Source: Clostridia bacterium
Lineage (GTDB): Bacteria > Bacillota > Clostridia > Christensenellales > Aristaeellaceae
DNA: 15,370 bases
Assembly (NCBI GenBank): GCA_900769075.1
Contig: CAAGFE010000109.1
Location: 1 to 15,370 of the forward strand
Direction of reading: 5' to 3'
Below are positions 6,117 to 14,188 of the stretch, in pieces. Numbering within the stretch: the first letter of the stretch is position 1; every line of letters starts with the position of its first letter. The position numbers and the translations under genes are program-made. The notes under the pieces were generated by a model, which did no database searches, was not told where the DNA came from, and saw nothing but the letters and a program-made list of their open reading frames with translations.

Positions 6117-8165
6117 ATGAAGCGCCTGTTTCCCCTGCTTCTGACCGTCATGATGCTCCTGTGCGGCATGTCTCAGGCAGCGCTGGCGGAAAACCTGTTC
6201 CGTTTTGACAAGACATACAACACCGTTTTTGAGGGCGAGGAGCTTCAGCTGGTGCTGGAGCGGGAAGGCGAATGCGCCGAGGAAGGCGAGCTGACCTTCA
6301 AGACCTCCTCCAAGGCCACCGCCACGGTGGATGAAAACGGCGTGGTGCAGGGCCTGAAGAAGGGCCAGGTCACCATCACCGCGACGCTCAAGGGCGCCAA
6401 GCGCACCTGGACGGCTCAGCTCGTGGTGACGGTGGCCCGCCGGGTGGAATCCATCGAGGTGACCAACACCAACCTGAAGATCTACGATCCCTGGGATCCC
6501 ATCGTGGCGAACGTGCTCCGGGGCGATTTTGAGGCTCCGGACATGCCGGTGCTGCTGCTCCGCAAGGGCAGAACCATCACCATCACCGCCTCCTGCGCAC
6601 CGACGACCGCCTCCAACCGCCGCTGGAAGATGACCACCTCCGATGACACGGTGGCCCGGGTGAGCGGCACCGAGCTGAGCGGGCGGAGCGAGGGCGAATG
6701 CGTCGTGACGGTGGAAAGCGTGCAGAACCCGGAAATCAGCGTTTCCTATCGGGTGCTGGTGGTGAATCCCGTGACCCGTGTGCGCGTCACCGGCGATGCG
6801 AAAACCCTCTACCTGGGCGAAACGCTCATGCTGACCGCCGAGGTCACCCCCGAGGACGCGACCATCCGGGATGTGGTGTGGTCCTCCGACCGGCCGGACA
6901 ATGCGTCCGTGGATGAATACGGCGTGGTCACCGGCGTGAGCAAGGGCACCGCGGTCATCACCGCCAAGGCGGCGGATGGCTCCGGGTACTACGCCACCTA
7001 CTCCGTGACCGTCCGCCAGCAGCCGGAGGAAATCACCCTCAACAAGACGGATGTCACCCTCAAGGCGGGCAACTATGTGACCATCACCCCCACCGTGCTG
7101 CCCTCCGCCGTGAACGACAAGAGCGTCACCTGGTCCACCTCGGACGCATCCGTGGCGAAGGTGTCCACCGCGGGCCGCGTCACCGCCGTCAGCCCCGGCA
7201 CCGCCATCATCACCTGCGAGAGCAAAACCCATCCCGGCGTGTATGCCCAGGCCATCGTCACCGTTTATCAGCCGGTGACCAAGATTGACTTCACCGATTC
7301 CAATCCCTATGTGGCCGTGGGCGAAACCATCTACCTGGGCTGGACCGTATCCCCCGATACCGCCACCGACGCTTCCGTCACCTTCTCCACCAACAAGGAG
7401 AGCGTGGTGCGTGTGGGGCGGGACGGCTCCGTCACCGGCCTCAAGCGCGGCGAATGCTACGTCTACGCCACCGCCAACGACGGTTCCGGCAAGAAGGCCA
7501 CCATCAAGGTGCAGGTGACACAGCCGGTCGAGGGCGTTTCCATCAAGGATGACGCGGTGAGCGTCGGCGTGGGCGGAAAGGTCACCAACACCGCCGTGTT
7601 CTACCCCGCTGACGCATCCATCACCAAGATGCAGTGGTACGCCGAGGACGCCACCATCGCCAGCGTGTCCGGCACGGGCAGCAAGGTCACCGTCACCGGC
7701 CGCAACTGGGGCGAAACCTCCATCATCGGCGTGACCGACGACGGATCCTACGTCACCACCTTCACCGTGAACGTCGGCGACGTCAACAAGCCGCTGAACA
7801 TCACCAACCTGTACGTCGAGGACGAGGATACCATCCGCATCCAGGTGTACAACGAGTCCAACATGACCATCACCCGGTTCTACTTCGTCATCGAAACCTT
7901 CGACGCCTGGGGCAACCCGGTGGTGTGCAACACGGATGGACGCTCCAACGACTTCGAGGGGTATTACGGCTACACCCTTGAGCCGGGCGCCGCAACCCGG
8001 CATGGACGGTTCACCTTCGGCAGCGAGTTCTCTCGGCCGGACAACATCGCCATGGTGACGATGCGGATTACCGGCTATCGCACGGACGACGGGCAGACCT
8101 ACTATATCCAGCGCTCCAATCAGGTGAAGCGGGAATGGAAGGTCAAGGTGCTGGGGGACGATTGA
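6117..8165 (+). CDS. Secreted multi-domain protein with bacterial Ig-like (BIG2) repeats
   Basis: The 682-residue protein has a signal peptide (1-24, ending ALA-EN). About six BIG2-type Ig-like domains follow, at roughly 28-107, 110-217, 218-300, 302-384, 386-468 and 470-554. They are recognised by repeated cores such as VTWSTSDASVAKVS, the G-x-V-T-G/A-V turn and G-T-A-x-I-T. Domain 2 has an insertion of about 30 residues (121-150), and domain 1 is the most divergent. A C-terminal domain (about 558-680) has alternating beta strands and resembles the FxLYD/DUF5780 type, which is a tentative reading. There is no sortase motif, anchor or S-layer repeat, so the protein is probably released or held non-covalently, with an adhesive or structural role. 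The start at 6117 has CGGAGG at 6103-6108 and begins a signal peptide; the upstream in-frame ATGs lack both. It has its own promoter and terminator. Confidence 0.88.
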   Translation: MKRLFPLLLTVMMLLCGMSQAALAENLFRFDKTYNTVFEGEELQLVLEREGECAEEGELTFKTSSKATATVDENGVVQGLKKGQVTITATLKGAKRTWTAQLVVTVARRVESIEVTNTNLKIYDPWDPIVANVLRGDFEAPDMPVLLLRKGRTITITASCAPTTASNRRWKMTTSDDTVARVSGTELSGRSEGECVVTVESVQNPEISVSYRVLVVNPVTRVRVTGDAKTLYLGETLMLTAEVTPEDATIRDVVWSSDRPDNASVDEYGVVTGVSKGTAVITAKAADGSGYYATYSVTVRQQPEEITLNKTDVTLKAGNYVTITPTVLPSAVNDKSVTWSTSDASVAKVSTAGRVTAVSPGTAIITCESKTHPGVYAQAIVTVYQPVTKIDFTDSNPYVAVGETIYLGWTVSPDTATDASVTFSTNKESVVRVGRDGSVTGLKRGECYVYATANDGSGKKATIKVQVTQPVEGVSIKDDAVSVGVGGKVTNTAVFYPADASITKMQWYAEDATIASVSGTGSKVTVTGRNWGETSIIGVTDDGSYVTTFTVNVGDVNKPLNITNLYVEDEDTIRIQVYNESNMTITRFYFVIETFDAWGNPVVCNTDGRSNDFEGYYGYTLEPGAATRHGRFTFGSEFSRPDNIAMVTMRITGYRTDDGQTYYIQRSNQVKREWKVKVLGDD

Positions 8166-8179
8166 TCCTGGGCTTCACC

Positions 8180-8217
8180 GCCGCACGGCTGCTTTTCCGG
8201 CAGCTGTGCGGCTTTTT
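8180..8217 (+). terminator. Rho-independent terminator of the Ig-like protein gene
   Basis: Arms GCCGCACGGCTGC (8180-8192) and GCAGCTGTGCGGC (8200-8212) form a 13-bp stem with one G-T pair and a 7-base loop, followed by TTTTT (8213-8217). It lies 15 bases after the stop codon. Confidence 0.93.
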
Positions 8218-8252
8218 GCGTTCCGGGATCGCCGCGCTTTCGCCGATTTTTC

Positions 8253-8281
8253 TTTGCATTGGGGGGAATGTGTGCTATAAT
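8253..8281 (+). promoter_or_regulatory. Promoter of mnmG, consensus extended -10
   Basis: A perfect TATAAT (8276-8281) is preceded by TGC at 8273-8275. The -35 is weak: TTTGCA at 8253-8258 with a 17-base spacer, or TTGCAT one base later with 16. The extended -10 probably compensates. The start codon is about 55 bases downstream. Confidence 0.8.
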
Positions 8282-8320
8282 GGTTCCGTTTGAATCGCGC
8301 CGGTTCCCGGCACACCCGAC

Positions 8321-8326
8321 AAAAGG
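8321..8326 (+). promoter_or_regulatory. Ribosome binding site that decides the mnmG start
   Basis: AAAAGG directly abuts the ATG at 8327, which leaves no spacing, but lies nine bases before the ATG at 8336. The second start is therefore preferred. It also gives a protein that begins immediately before the flavin-binding glycine motif, as usual in this family. Confidence 0.6.
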
Positions 8327-8335
8327 ATGGATGCT

Positions 8336-10189
8336 ATGCCAGACCTCGTAGTGATCGGCGGCGGACACGCAGGATGCGAAGCCGCGCTGGCTGCCGCCCG
8401 GATGGGCATTGATACCCTGCTGCTGACCCTGAATATGGACGGCGTTGCCCTGATGGCCTGCAATCCGGTCATCGGCGGCAGCGCAAAGGGGCATCTCGTG
8501 CGGGAGCTGGATGCGCTCGGCGGTGAAATGGGCCTCGCCATCGACGATACCTTCCTGCAAAGCCGGATGCTCAACACCTCCAAGGGCCCGGCGGTGCATG
8601 CCCTGCGTGCCCAGGCGGACAAGCAGGAATACCAGAACCGCATGCGCACCGCCCTGTTCACCCAGCAGCGGCTGACCGTCCGCCAGGGCGAGGCCGCCGC
8701 CATCGACGTGGAAAACGGGCGCGTCACCGCGGTGCATACCGCCACCGGCCAGCGGATTGCCTGCCGGGCCGCCATCGTCGCCAGCGGCGTGTATCTGCGC
8801 AGCAATATCATCATCGGGGAAAGCATCACCCCCGGCGGTCCCCAGGGGCTGATGAGCGCCCCGCTTCTGTCCGCCAGCTTGGAGGCCATCGGCTTCCCGC
8901 TGCGGCGGTTCAAGACCGGCACGCCCGCCCGCATCGACGTGCGCTCCATCGACTTTGATGAGATGACTCCCCAGCCCGGGGACGAGCCGGTGACGCCCTT
9001 CTCTTTCCTGACGGAGAGGCAGCTCGTCAACACCCACCGGTGCTACCTGACCTGGACAACCCCCGAAACCCATCAAATCATCCGGGACAACCTCCACCGC
9101 GCGCCGCTGTATTCCGGCAAAATTCACGGCATCGGCCCGCGCTACTGCCCCTCCATCGAGGACAAAATCGTCAAGTTTGCCGACAAGGAGCGCCATCAGG
9201 TATTCCTGGAGCCGGAGGGCGCGAAAAGCCGCGAATGGTATGTGCAGGGCATGTCCACCAGCTTGCCGGAGAACGTGCAGTGGCAGATGTACCGGAGCGT
9301 TCCGGGCCTGCGCCGGGCGGAGCTGACCCGCCTGGCCTACGCCATCGAGTATGACTGCATCGACAGCCGCCAGCTGAAGCCGACGCTGGAAAGCCTGGCG
9401 GTGAAGGGATTGTTCTTCGCCGGGCAGATCAACGGCACCAGCGGCTATGAGGAAGCCGCCTGCCAGGGGTTGCTGGCGGGCATGAACGCCGCGCTGGGCA
9501 TCCAGGGAAAGCCGCCCCTCGTGCTCACCCGGGACATGGCCTACATCGGCGTGCTGACCGACGATCTGACCACCAAGGGCACGGACGAACCCTACCGCAT
9601 GATGACCTCCCGCGCGGAGCATCGCCTGAAGCTCCGCCAGGACAACGCCGATCTGCGGCTGACCCGCATCAGCCACGACCTGGGCCTGGCCAGCGATGAG
9701 CGCATGGAACGCACGGAGCGGAAGAAACGCGAAACGGAGAAGCTCCTGGGGGTGCTGCGGGCCACCCGGTACACCCCCGGCGCGGATTTCGACGCCTGGC
9801 TCAAGCGCCACGGTCAGCCGGAAAGCACGACGGGCGCATCGGCGGAGGAGCTGCTGCGAAGGCCGGAAATCCGCCTGACCGACCTGGGCGAGATGAGTCC
9901 CGAGCTGATGAGCGACGATGCACAGGCCCGGGAGCAGGCGGAGATCGCGGTGAAGTACGCCGGATACCTGGAGCGCCAGGACGCGCTGATCCGCCGGGCC
10001 AGGGCGATGGAAGAAACGCTGCTGCCGGAGGATTTCTCCTACGCCGCCGTGACGGGCCTGCGCATCGAGGCGCGGCAGAAGCTGGAGAAGCAGCGCCCCC
10101 GCAGCCTTGCCGCCGCCAGCCGCATCCCCGGCGTATCCCCGGCGGACGTCGCCGTGTTGATGGTCTGCCTGGAAAAAGAGCCGAAATAA
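8336..10189 (+). CDS. mnmG: tRNA uridine-5-carboxymethylaminomethyl modification enzyme MnmG (GidA)
   Basis: The 617-residue protein is a full-length FAD-dependent MnmG. With MnmE it adds the (carboxymethyl)aminomethyl group to the wobble uridine of certain tRNAs, in the cytoplasm. The N-terminal dinucleotide-binding motif GGGHAGCEAA is at 8-17. C45 in ACNPVIGG and the cysteine in RYCPSIEDK (near 275) match the two conserved cysteines of the family. The central region has FKTGTPARI and the C-terminal region has TSRAEHRLKLRQDNAD, both family hallmarks. The C-terminal helical domain, which contacts tRNA and MnmE, is complete. In many bacteria the gene sits beside mnmE and rsmG; here neither is adjacent, and a permease gene follows after 64 bases. 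An in-frame ATG at 8327 would add three residues but overlaps the ribosome binding site. It has its own promoter. Confidence 0.97.
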   Translation: MPDLVVIGGGHAGCEAALAAARMGIDTLLLTLNMDGVALMACNPVIGGSAKGHLVRELDALGGEMGLAIDDTFLQSRMLNTSKGPAVHALRAQADKQEYQNRMRTALFTQQRLTVRQGEAAAIDVENGRVTAVHTATGQRIACRAAIVASGVYLRSNIIIGESITPGGPQGLMSAPLLSASLEAIGFPLRRFKTGTPARIDVRSIDFDEMTPQPGDEPVTPFSFLTERQLVNTHRCYLTWTTPETHQIIRDNLHRAPLYSGKIHGIGPRYCPSIEDKIVKFADKERHQVFLEPEGAKSREWYVQGMSTSLPENVQWQMYRSVPGLRRAELTRLAYAIEYDCIDSRQLKPTLESLAVKGLFFAGQINGTSGYEEAACQGLLAGMNAALGIQGKPPLVLTRDMAYIGVLTDDLTTKGTDEPYRMMTSRAEHRLKLRQDNADLRLTRISHDLGLASDERMERTERKKRETEKLLGVLRATRYTPGADFDAWLKRHGQPESTTGASAEELLRRPEIRLTDLGEMSPELMSDDAQAREQAEIAVKYAGYLERQDALIRRARAMEETLLPEDFSYAAVTGLRIEARQKLEKQRPRSLAAASRIPGVSPADVAVLMVCLEKEPK

Positions 10190-10240
10190 CCGCCAAGGCA
10201 CCGAATGACATTCCCTCTCATCTGATGCAAAGATGCAGAA

Positions 10241-10246
10241 AGAAGG
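10241..10246 (+). promoter_or_regulatory. Ribosome binding site that decides the permease start
   Basis: AGAAGG lies seven bases before ATG 10254 and downstream of the alternative in-frame ATG 10233. It therefore supports the later start, which also places the first membrane segment at the N-terminus. Confidence 0.6.
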
Positions 10247-10253
10247 TACCCCC

Positions 10254-11159
10254 ATGAATCCCTCCTACCTGCTCGTCCTGCTGGGCGTGGCGATGGTTTC
10301 CTACTCCGGGCCGCTGGTGAAGCTCAGCCTGCAATTCGGCGCGAACCCCGTTTCCACCGCGATGATGCGCATGGTGCTGTCCGCGGCGATCCTGCTGCCC
10401 ATCATGTGCGTCAAGCGCAAGGGGCAGGACGAGGCCCCCATCGTGTCCCTCCGGCGGATGACGGTGAAGCAGTGGCTGTGGAGCGTTGCTGCCAGCGCGT
10501 TCCTGGCGCTCCATTATCTGACCTGGATGACCTCCCTGAACGCCACCTCCACCTTTGCCTCGGTGGCGCTGGTGTGCACCCAGCCGCTGTTCGTGGCGGC
10601 GCTCTCCGGGGTGGTGCTGAAGGAGAAAATGCCCAAGGATGCCCGGCTGGGCGCGATCATCGCGGTGCTGGGCGCGGTGCTGATCGGCCTGAACAGCATC
10701 AGCGGCATGTCCGGCGATATCACCGGCGATCTGCTGGCCCTGGCGGGGGCCATCTTCATGGCGGGCCACTGGCTGTGCAACCGCTATGCCCGCCGCACGG
10801 TGGATGCGCTCCCCTTCACGCTCCTGCTCTATTCCCAGACGGCCCTCCTGCTCGCGCTGGCGCTGCCCTTCCTCGGCGGCTTCCACATGACCTGGAAGGC
10901 CCTGCTGGCGGTGGCGGGCCTCGCCGTGGGCTGCACGCTGCTGGGGCACTCCATGTTCACCCTGGCCCTGGGCAGGGTCTCCGCAACGGTGGTGAGCTTC
11001 TCCATGCTGGGCGAGCCCGTGGGCGCCATGATCTGGAGCATGGTGATGTTCGGGGAAATCCCCACGGCGCTGCTGCTCCTGGGCGGCATGGTCACCATTC
11101 TCGGCCTGGTGCTGTATCTGATGGGTTCGCTGGGGCTGCTGCACAGGCGCCGCCCGTGA
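10254..11159 (+). CDS. EamA/DMT-family membrane transporter
   Basis: The 301-residue, strongly hydrophobic protein fits the drug/metabolite transporter superfamily: two EamA repeats of about five helices each, ten in total. The first repeat ends near residue 140 with the typical end-of-repeat pattern LGAIIAVLGAVLIGLN, after a conserved-looking ATSTFASVALVCTQPLFVAAL helix. The second shows VSFSMLGEPVGAMIWSMVMFGE, the usual E-P motif in the helix before last, then LLGGMVTILGLVLYL. A basic C-terminus (HRRRP) suggests a cytoplasmic end. Such proteins export or import small metabolites; the substrate cannot be told from sequence. It follows mnmG by 64 bases with no visible terminator, so it is probably cotranscribed with it. 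The functional link to tRNA modification is likely incidental. Confidence 0.9.
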   Translation: MNPSYLLVLLGVAMVSYSGPLVKLSLQFGANPVSTAMMRMVLSAAILLPIMCVKRKGQDEAPIVSLRRMTVKQWLWSVAASAFLALHYLTWMTSLNATSTFASVALVCTQPLFVAALSGVVLKEKMPKDARLGAIIAVLGAVLIGLNSISGMSGDITGDLLALAGAIFMAGHWLCNRYARRTVDALPFTLLLYSQTALLLALALPFLGGFHMTWKALLAVAGLAVGCTLLGHSMFTLALGRVSATVVSFSMLGEPVGAMIWSMVMFGEIPTALLLLGGMVTILGLVLYLMGSLGLLHRRRP

Positions 11160-11175
11160 CTTGCACCGCCGCCTC

Positions 11176-11204
11176 TTCCCAAACGCCCGATTCTATGGTA
11201 CACT
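11176..11204 (+). promoter_or_regulatory. Candidate promoter of the ftsY unit
   Basis: TTCCCA (11176-11181) and TACACT (11199-11204) are separated by 17 bases, and TGG precedes the -10 as an extended element. A second possible -10, TATGAT, is at 11210-11215 but lacks a -35. The region is AT-rich and 33 bases from the start codon. Confidence 0.5.
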
Positions 11205-11236
11205 ATTGATATGATCTGATCGAGGAGGAATCCCCC

Positions 11237-12145
11237 ATGTCCGAAAAGAAGGGACTTTTTGCCCGTTTGCGCGAAGGCCTGAGCAAAACCCGGGATCAGC
11301 TGACCGGCCGCGTGGATACACTGGTGAAGGAAAGCCGGAAGATTGACGAGGATTTTTATGAGGAGCTGGAGGATATCCTGCTCCTGTCCGACTGCGGCAT
11401 GAAGGCAACCATGGCCATCATGGATGAGCTGCGCGCCCGGGTGGAGCGGAATAAGGTCAAGGACGCGGAGGAGGCCCGCACCATCCTCAAGCAGATCATG
11501 ATCGAGCAGATGGATATCCCCCGTCCGCCGCTGCGCTGGCCCATGGTCATGATGGTCGTGGGCGTGAACGGCGTGGGCAAGACCACCACCATCGGCAAGC
11601 TGGCGCTGCGCTTCCAGTCCATCGGGCGGCGCATCATCCTGTGCGCGGCGGACACCTTCCGCGCCGCGGCAGCGGAGCAGCTGACGGTGTGGTCCGAGCG
11701 GGCCCGCGTGCCGATCGTCAAGCACGGCGAGGGTGCGGATCCCGCGGCGGTGGTGTTTGACGGCATCAAGTCCGCCAAGGCCCAGGGCGCGGATCTGCTG
11801 ATTGTGGATACCGCCGGGCGGCTGCACAACAAGAAGAACCTGATGGACGAATTGAACAAGATGCGCCGGGTGATCGACCGGGAATGGCCGGAAGCCGAGG
11901 TGCGCTGCATGCTGGTGCTGGACGCGACCACCGGTCAGAACGGCCTGGCCCAGGCCCGCGCCTTCAAGGAGGTCTGCGAGGTGGGCGGCATCATCCTGAC
12001 CAAGCTGGACGGCACCGCCAAGGGCGGCATCGCCCTGGCCATCCGCCAGGAGCTGGAGGTGCCCGTGTGGTACATCGGCGTGGGCGAGGGCATCGACGAT
12101 CTGCAGCCCTTCAACGCCAAGGACTTTGTCGAAGCCCTGTTCTGA
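11237..12145 (+). CDS. ftsY: Signal recognition particle receptor FtsY
   Basis: The 302-residue SRP GTPase docks SRP-bound ribosomes at the membrane for cotranslational insertion. A short charged N-terminus (about 1-30) and the helical N domain (to about 95) precede the G domain. The P-loop GVNGVGKT is at 109-116, the insertion-box region ADTFRAAAAEQL at 138-149, DTAGR at 191-195, TKLDGTAKGG at 255-264, and the closing GVGEGIDDLQPF motif at 281-292. This marks it as FtsY rather than Ffh, because no methionine-rich M domain follows. The acidic A domain of enterobacterial FtsY is missing, as is normal in Firmicutes. The start has GAGGAGG at 11221-11227. In many Firmicutes smc precedes ftsY; here a permease does. 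The AI-2E-family gene follows after a short gap. Confidence 0.97.
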   Translation: MSEKKGLFARLREGLSKTRDQLTGRVDTLVKESRKIDEDFYEELEDILLLSDCGMKATMAIMDELRARVERNKVKDAEEARTILKQIMIEQMDIPRPPLRWPMVMMVVGVNGVGKTTTIGKLALRFQSIGRRIILCAADTFRAAAAEQLTVWSERARVPIVKHGEGADPAAVVFDGIKSAKAQGADLLIVDTAGRLHNKKNLMDELNKMRRVIDREWPEAEVRCMLVLDATTGQNGLAQARAFKEVCEVGGIILTKLDGTAKGGIALAIRQELEVPVWYIGVGEGIDDLQPFNAKDFVEALF

Positions 12146-12182
12146 CGCTGTCGTGTCCGCCGTTTCCCCCGGCGGCGCACGC

Positions 12183-12190
12183 AAAGGAGG
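12183..12190 (+). promoter_or_regulatory. Ribosome binding site that decides the AI-2E-family start
   Basis: AAAGGAGG ends three bases before ATG 12194 but nine bases before ATG 12200. The second spacing is normal, so the start at 12200 is preferred. Confidence 0.6.
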
Positions 12191-12199
12191 TCTATGCGG

Positions 12200-13378
12200 A
12201 TGAAACTGACCTGGAAAACCTGCCTTCGCGTGGGCGTGACCGCGGTGGGCATCTACCTCGCCTGCAAATATCTGCCCGCTCTCATCCATGCGCTGGGCGT
12301 GGCGGTTTCGGCGGCATCGCCGCTGATCGTCGGCGCGATCATCGCCTACATCGCCAACATCCTCATGTCCTTTTACGAGCGCCTCTTCTTCCCGAAAAGC
12401 AAAAAGCCCCTTGCCGCCAAGCTCCGCCGCCCGGTGTGCATGCTGCTGGCCTTCCTGACGGCGGTGCAGGCGATCGTGTGGCTGCTGACCACCGTGCTGC
12501 CGGAATTGGCCAAGTGCGTGGAGATGATCATCGCCAGCCTGCCCCCGGCGCTGAACAAGGCCTACGCCTGGCTGGAAGAACAGTTCCAGATCAGCCAGTG
12601 GCTGGCGGCGGCGAACCTGAAGCTCCCCGCGTCGGACATTGACTGGAAGAACACCATCACCAGTGCGGTCAACCTGGTGGTATCCGGCGTGGGCGGCGCG
12701 GTCGGGGTTGCCATGACGGCGGTATCCAGCGTGGTGTCCTCCCTGGTGACCCTTTTCCTGGCCATCGTGTTCGCCATTTACCTGCTCTCCGGCAAGGAGA
12801 AGCTGTCGGCCCGGTTCGTCCGTCTGTCCCGCACCTACCTGGGTGACAAGGTGACCGACCGGGCGCTGTATATCATCCGGGTGGTGGACGATTCCTTCCA
12901 TGCCTTCATCGTCGGCCAATGCACCGAGGCGCTCATCCTGGGCGCGATGTGCTTCCTGGGCATGATGATCTTCGGCTTCGACTATGCGCTGACCATCTCC
13001 ATGCTGGTGGGCTTCACGGCGCTGATTCCCATCGCGGGCGCCTATATCGCCGGGGTCGCGGGCGCGCTGATGCTCTTTGTCAACAGCCCGCTGGAAGCCT
13101 TCGCCTTCGTGATCTACCTGATCATCCTCCAGCAGATCGAGGGGAACCTGGTGTTCCCGCGGGTGGTCGGCTCCTCCATCGGGCTGCCCGGCGTATGGGT
13201 GCTGGCGGCGGTCACCGTCGGCGGCGGCATTCTGGGCATTCCCGGCATGCTGCTGGGGGTTCCGCTGGCCTCGGCGATCTACCGGCTGCTGGGCCGGGAC
13301 GTCAGGGCCCGCGAAATGGGCAAATCCCTCTTCGACATGCCCCATGAGGCCAAGCGAAAGAACGTGCTGTTCAAATAA
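12200..13378 (+). CDS. AI-2E-family (YtvI/PerM-like) membrane protein
   Basis: The 392-residue integral membrane protein matches the AI-2E transporter family, whose members include autoinducer-2 exporters, Na+/H+ antiporters and permeases of unknown substrate. Two hydrophobic segments (about 10-30 and 33-58) are followed by a basic loop, a third helix (about 77-100) and a hydrophilic region (about 100-155). Further helices run to residue 365. The family signatures are visible: the helix pair with GFDYALTISMLVGFTALIPIAG, the LQQIEGNLVFPRVVG segment, then GLPGVWVLAAVTVGG and GIPGMLLGVPLAS. An ATG at 12194 would add two residues. The gap after ftsY is about 54 bases without a terminator, and the next gene follows after 14 bases, so it sits in the middle of an operon. 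The substrate is unknown. Confidence 0.92.
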   Translation: MKLTWKTCLRVGVTAVGIYLACKYLPALIHALGVAVSAASPLIVGAIIAYIANILMSFYERLFFPKSKKPLAAKLRRPVCMLLAFLTAVQAIVWLLTTVLPELAKCVEMIIASLPPALNKAYAWLEEQFQISQWLAAANLKLPASDIDWKNTITSAVNLVVSGVGGAVGVAMTAVSSVVSSLVTLFLAIVFAIYLLSGKEKLSARFVRLSRTYLGDKVTDRALYIIRVVDDSFHAFIVGQCTEALILGAMCFLGMMIFGFDYALTISMLVGFTALIPIAGAYIAGVAGALMLFVNSPLEAFAFVIYLIILQQIEGNLVFPRVVGSSIGLPGVWVLAAVTVGGGILGIPGMLLGVPLASAIYRLLGRDVRAREMGKSLFDMPHEAKRKNVLFK

Positions 13379-13392
13379 ACCGGAGGTGCCCC

Positions 13393-14118
13393 ATGCCTTC
13401 TCTCTCCCCCTATCGAAGCGACCTTGAGTATGCCTACGCGCCGGGGATGTTCCCGGCGATGGAGTGCCTGCTGCACCGGCCCGACCTGGCCCGGCGGGTA
13501 CTGCTGCACAGCAAATCCGCCGGAACCGAGGGCGCGGCCCGCTTGATCGCGCTGGCGGAGAAGCTCCATGTGCGGGTGGAGGAGGCGGATCGCGCCCTGG
13601 CCCGCATTTCCGGCAAGGAGAACTGCTTTGCGGCGGCGGTGTTCGAGAAATTCGACGACGCGCTTGCGGACGAAAAGCCCCATGTGGTGCTCCACAACCC
13701 GTCGGACTGCGGCAACGTGGGCACCATCCTGCGCACGGCCCTGGGCTTTGGCGTGGAGGACGTGGCCCTCATCCGCCCCTGTGTGGACGTGTTTGATCCC
13801 CGGGTGGTGCGGGCCAGCATGGGCAGCCTGTTCCAGCTGCGCATTCACACCTATGACAGCTTTGCGGATTATCAGCAGGATCACCCGGACCATCCGCTTT
13901 ACCCCTTCATGCTGGATGGGTCGAAATCCCTGCCGGAGGTGCTGGCGGGGGAGATTCCCGACCGCTGGACGCTCGTTTTCGGCAACGAAGGCAGCGGGCT
14001 TCCCCCCGCCTTCGCCCATATGGGTCAGCCGGTGCGCATTCCCTCCAACGAGCGGATCGACTCCCTGAACCTCTCCATCGCCGCCGCCATCGGCATCTAT
14101 GGCTTCACCCGCCGATAA
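13393..14118 (+). CDS. TrmH/SpoU-family RNA 2'-O-methyltransferase
   Basis: The 241-residue protein belongs to the SPOUT class of S-adenosylmethionine-dependent ribose methyltransferases acting on rRNA or tRNA. The N-terminal part (about 1-90) resembles the small RNA-binding domain of RlmB/TsnR-like members. The catalytic domain (about 95-241) has all three motifs: NVGTILRTA (108-116) with R114 as the likely catalytic arginine, LVFGNEGSGL (194-203), and IPSNERIDSLNLSIAAAIGIY (217-237). These form the knot that binds the methyl donor. The site methylated cannot be named. It starts 14 bases after the AI-2E-family gene with GGAGG at 13382-13386, so it is surely cotranscribed. Confidence 0.93.
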   Translation: MPSLSPYRSDLEYAYAPGMFPAMECLLHRPDLARRVLLHSKSAGTEGAARLIALAEKLHVRVEEADRALARISGKENCFAAAVFEKFDDALADEKPHVVLHNPSDCGNVGTILRTALGFGVEDVALIRPCVDVFDPRVVRASMGSLFQLRIHTYDSFADYQQDHPDHPLYPFMLDGSKSLPEVLAGEIPDRWTLVFGNEGSGLPPAFAHMGQPVRIPSNERIDSLNLSIAAAIGIYGFTRR

Positions 14119-14173
14119 TCCCGCTTTCGCCGGACAGGCCGTCATCCCGCCATCCCGGGGGACCCCCCCACAC

Positions 14174-14181
14174 AAAGGAGG
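14174..14181 (+). promoter_or_regulatory. Ribosome binding site that decides the GH26 start
   Basis: AAAGGAGG ends seven bases before ATG 14189. The same frame is open from 14099, inside the end of the methyltransferase gene, but that upstream ATG lacks a site and would add a Pro/Gly-rich, non-homologous tail. Confidence 0.8.
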
Positions 14182-14188
14182 AAGCACG

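Noticed and set aside
6033..8003. Minus-strand open frame of 656 codons opposite the Ig-like gene
   Set aside because: The translation is extremely Gly/His/Val-rich and repetitive because it mirrors the BIG2 repeats. The plus strand has signal peptide, domains and expression signals.
8166..8335. Riboswitch or other leader RNA upstream of mnmG
   Set aside because: The gap is fully explained by a terminator and a promoter. The remaining leader of about 45 bases is too short and lacks a recognisable aptamer.
8120..10255. Minus-strand open frame of 711 codons opposite mnmG
   Set aside because: It lies antisense to an unmistakable mnmG and crosses a promoter and terminator. No family resemblance.
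10829..13345. Minus-strand open frame of 838 codons opposite the ftsY operon
   Set aside because: It spans several well-supported plus-strand genes and their gaps. The composition (His, Gln, Gly-rich) is typical of antisense shadows.
14099..14188. Longer GH26 start overlapping the methyltransferase gene
   Set aside because: It lacks a ribosome binding site, and the added residues are not part of the GH26 barrel or a signal peptide.
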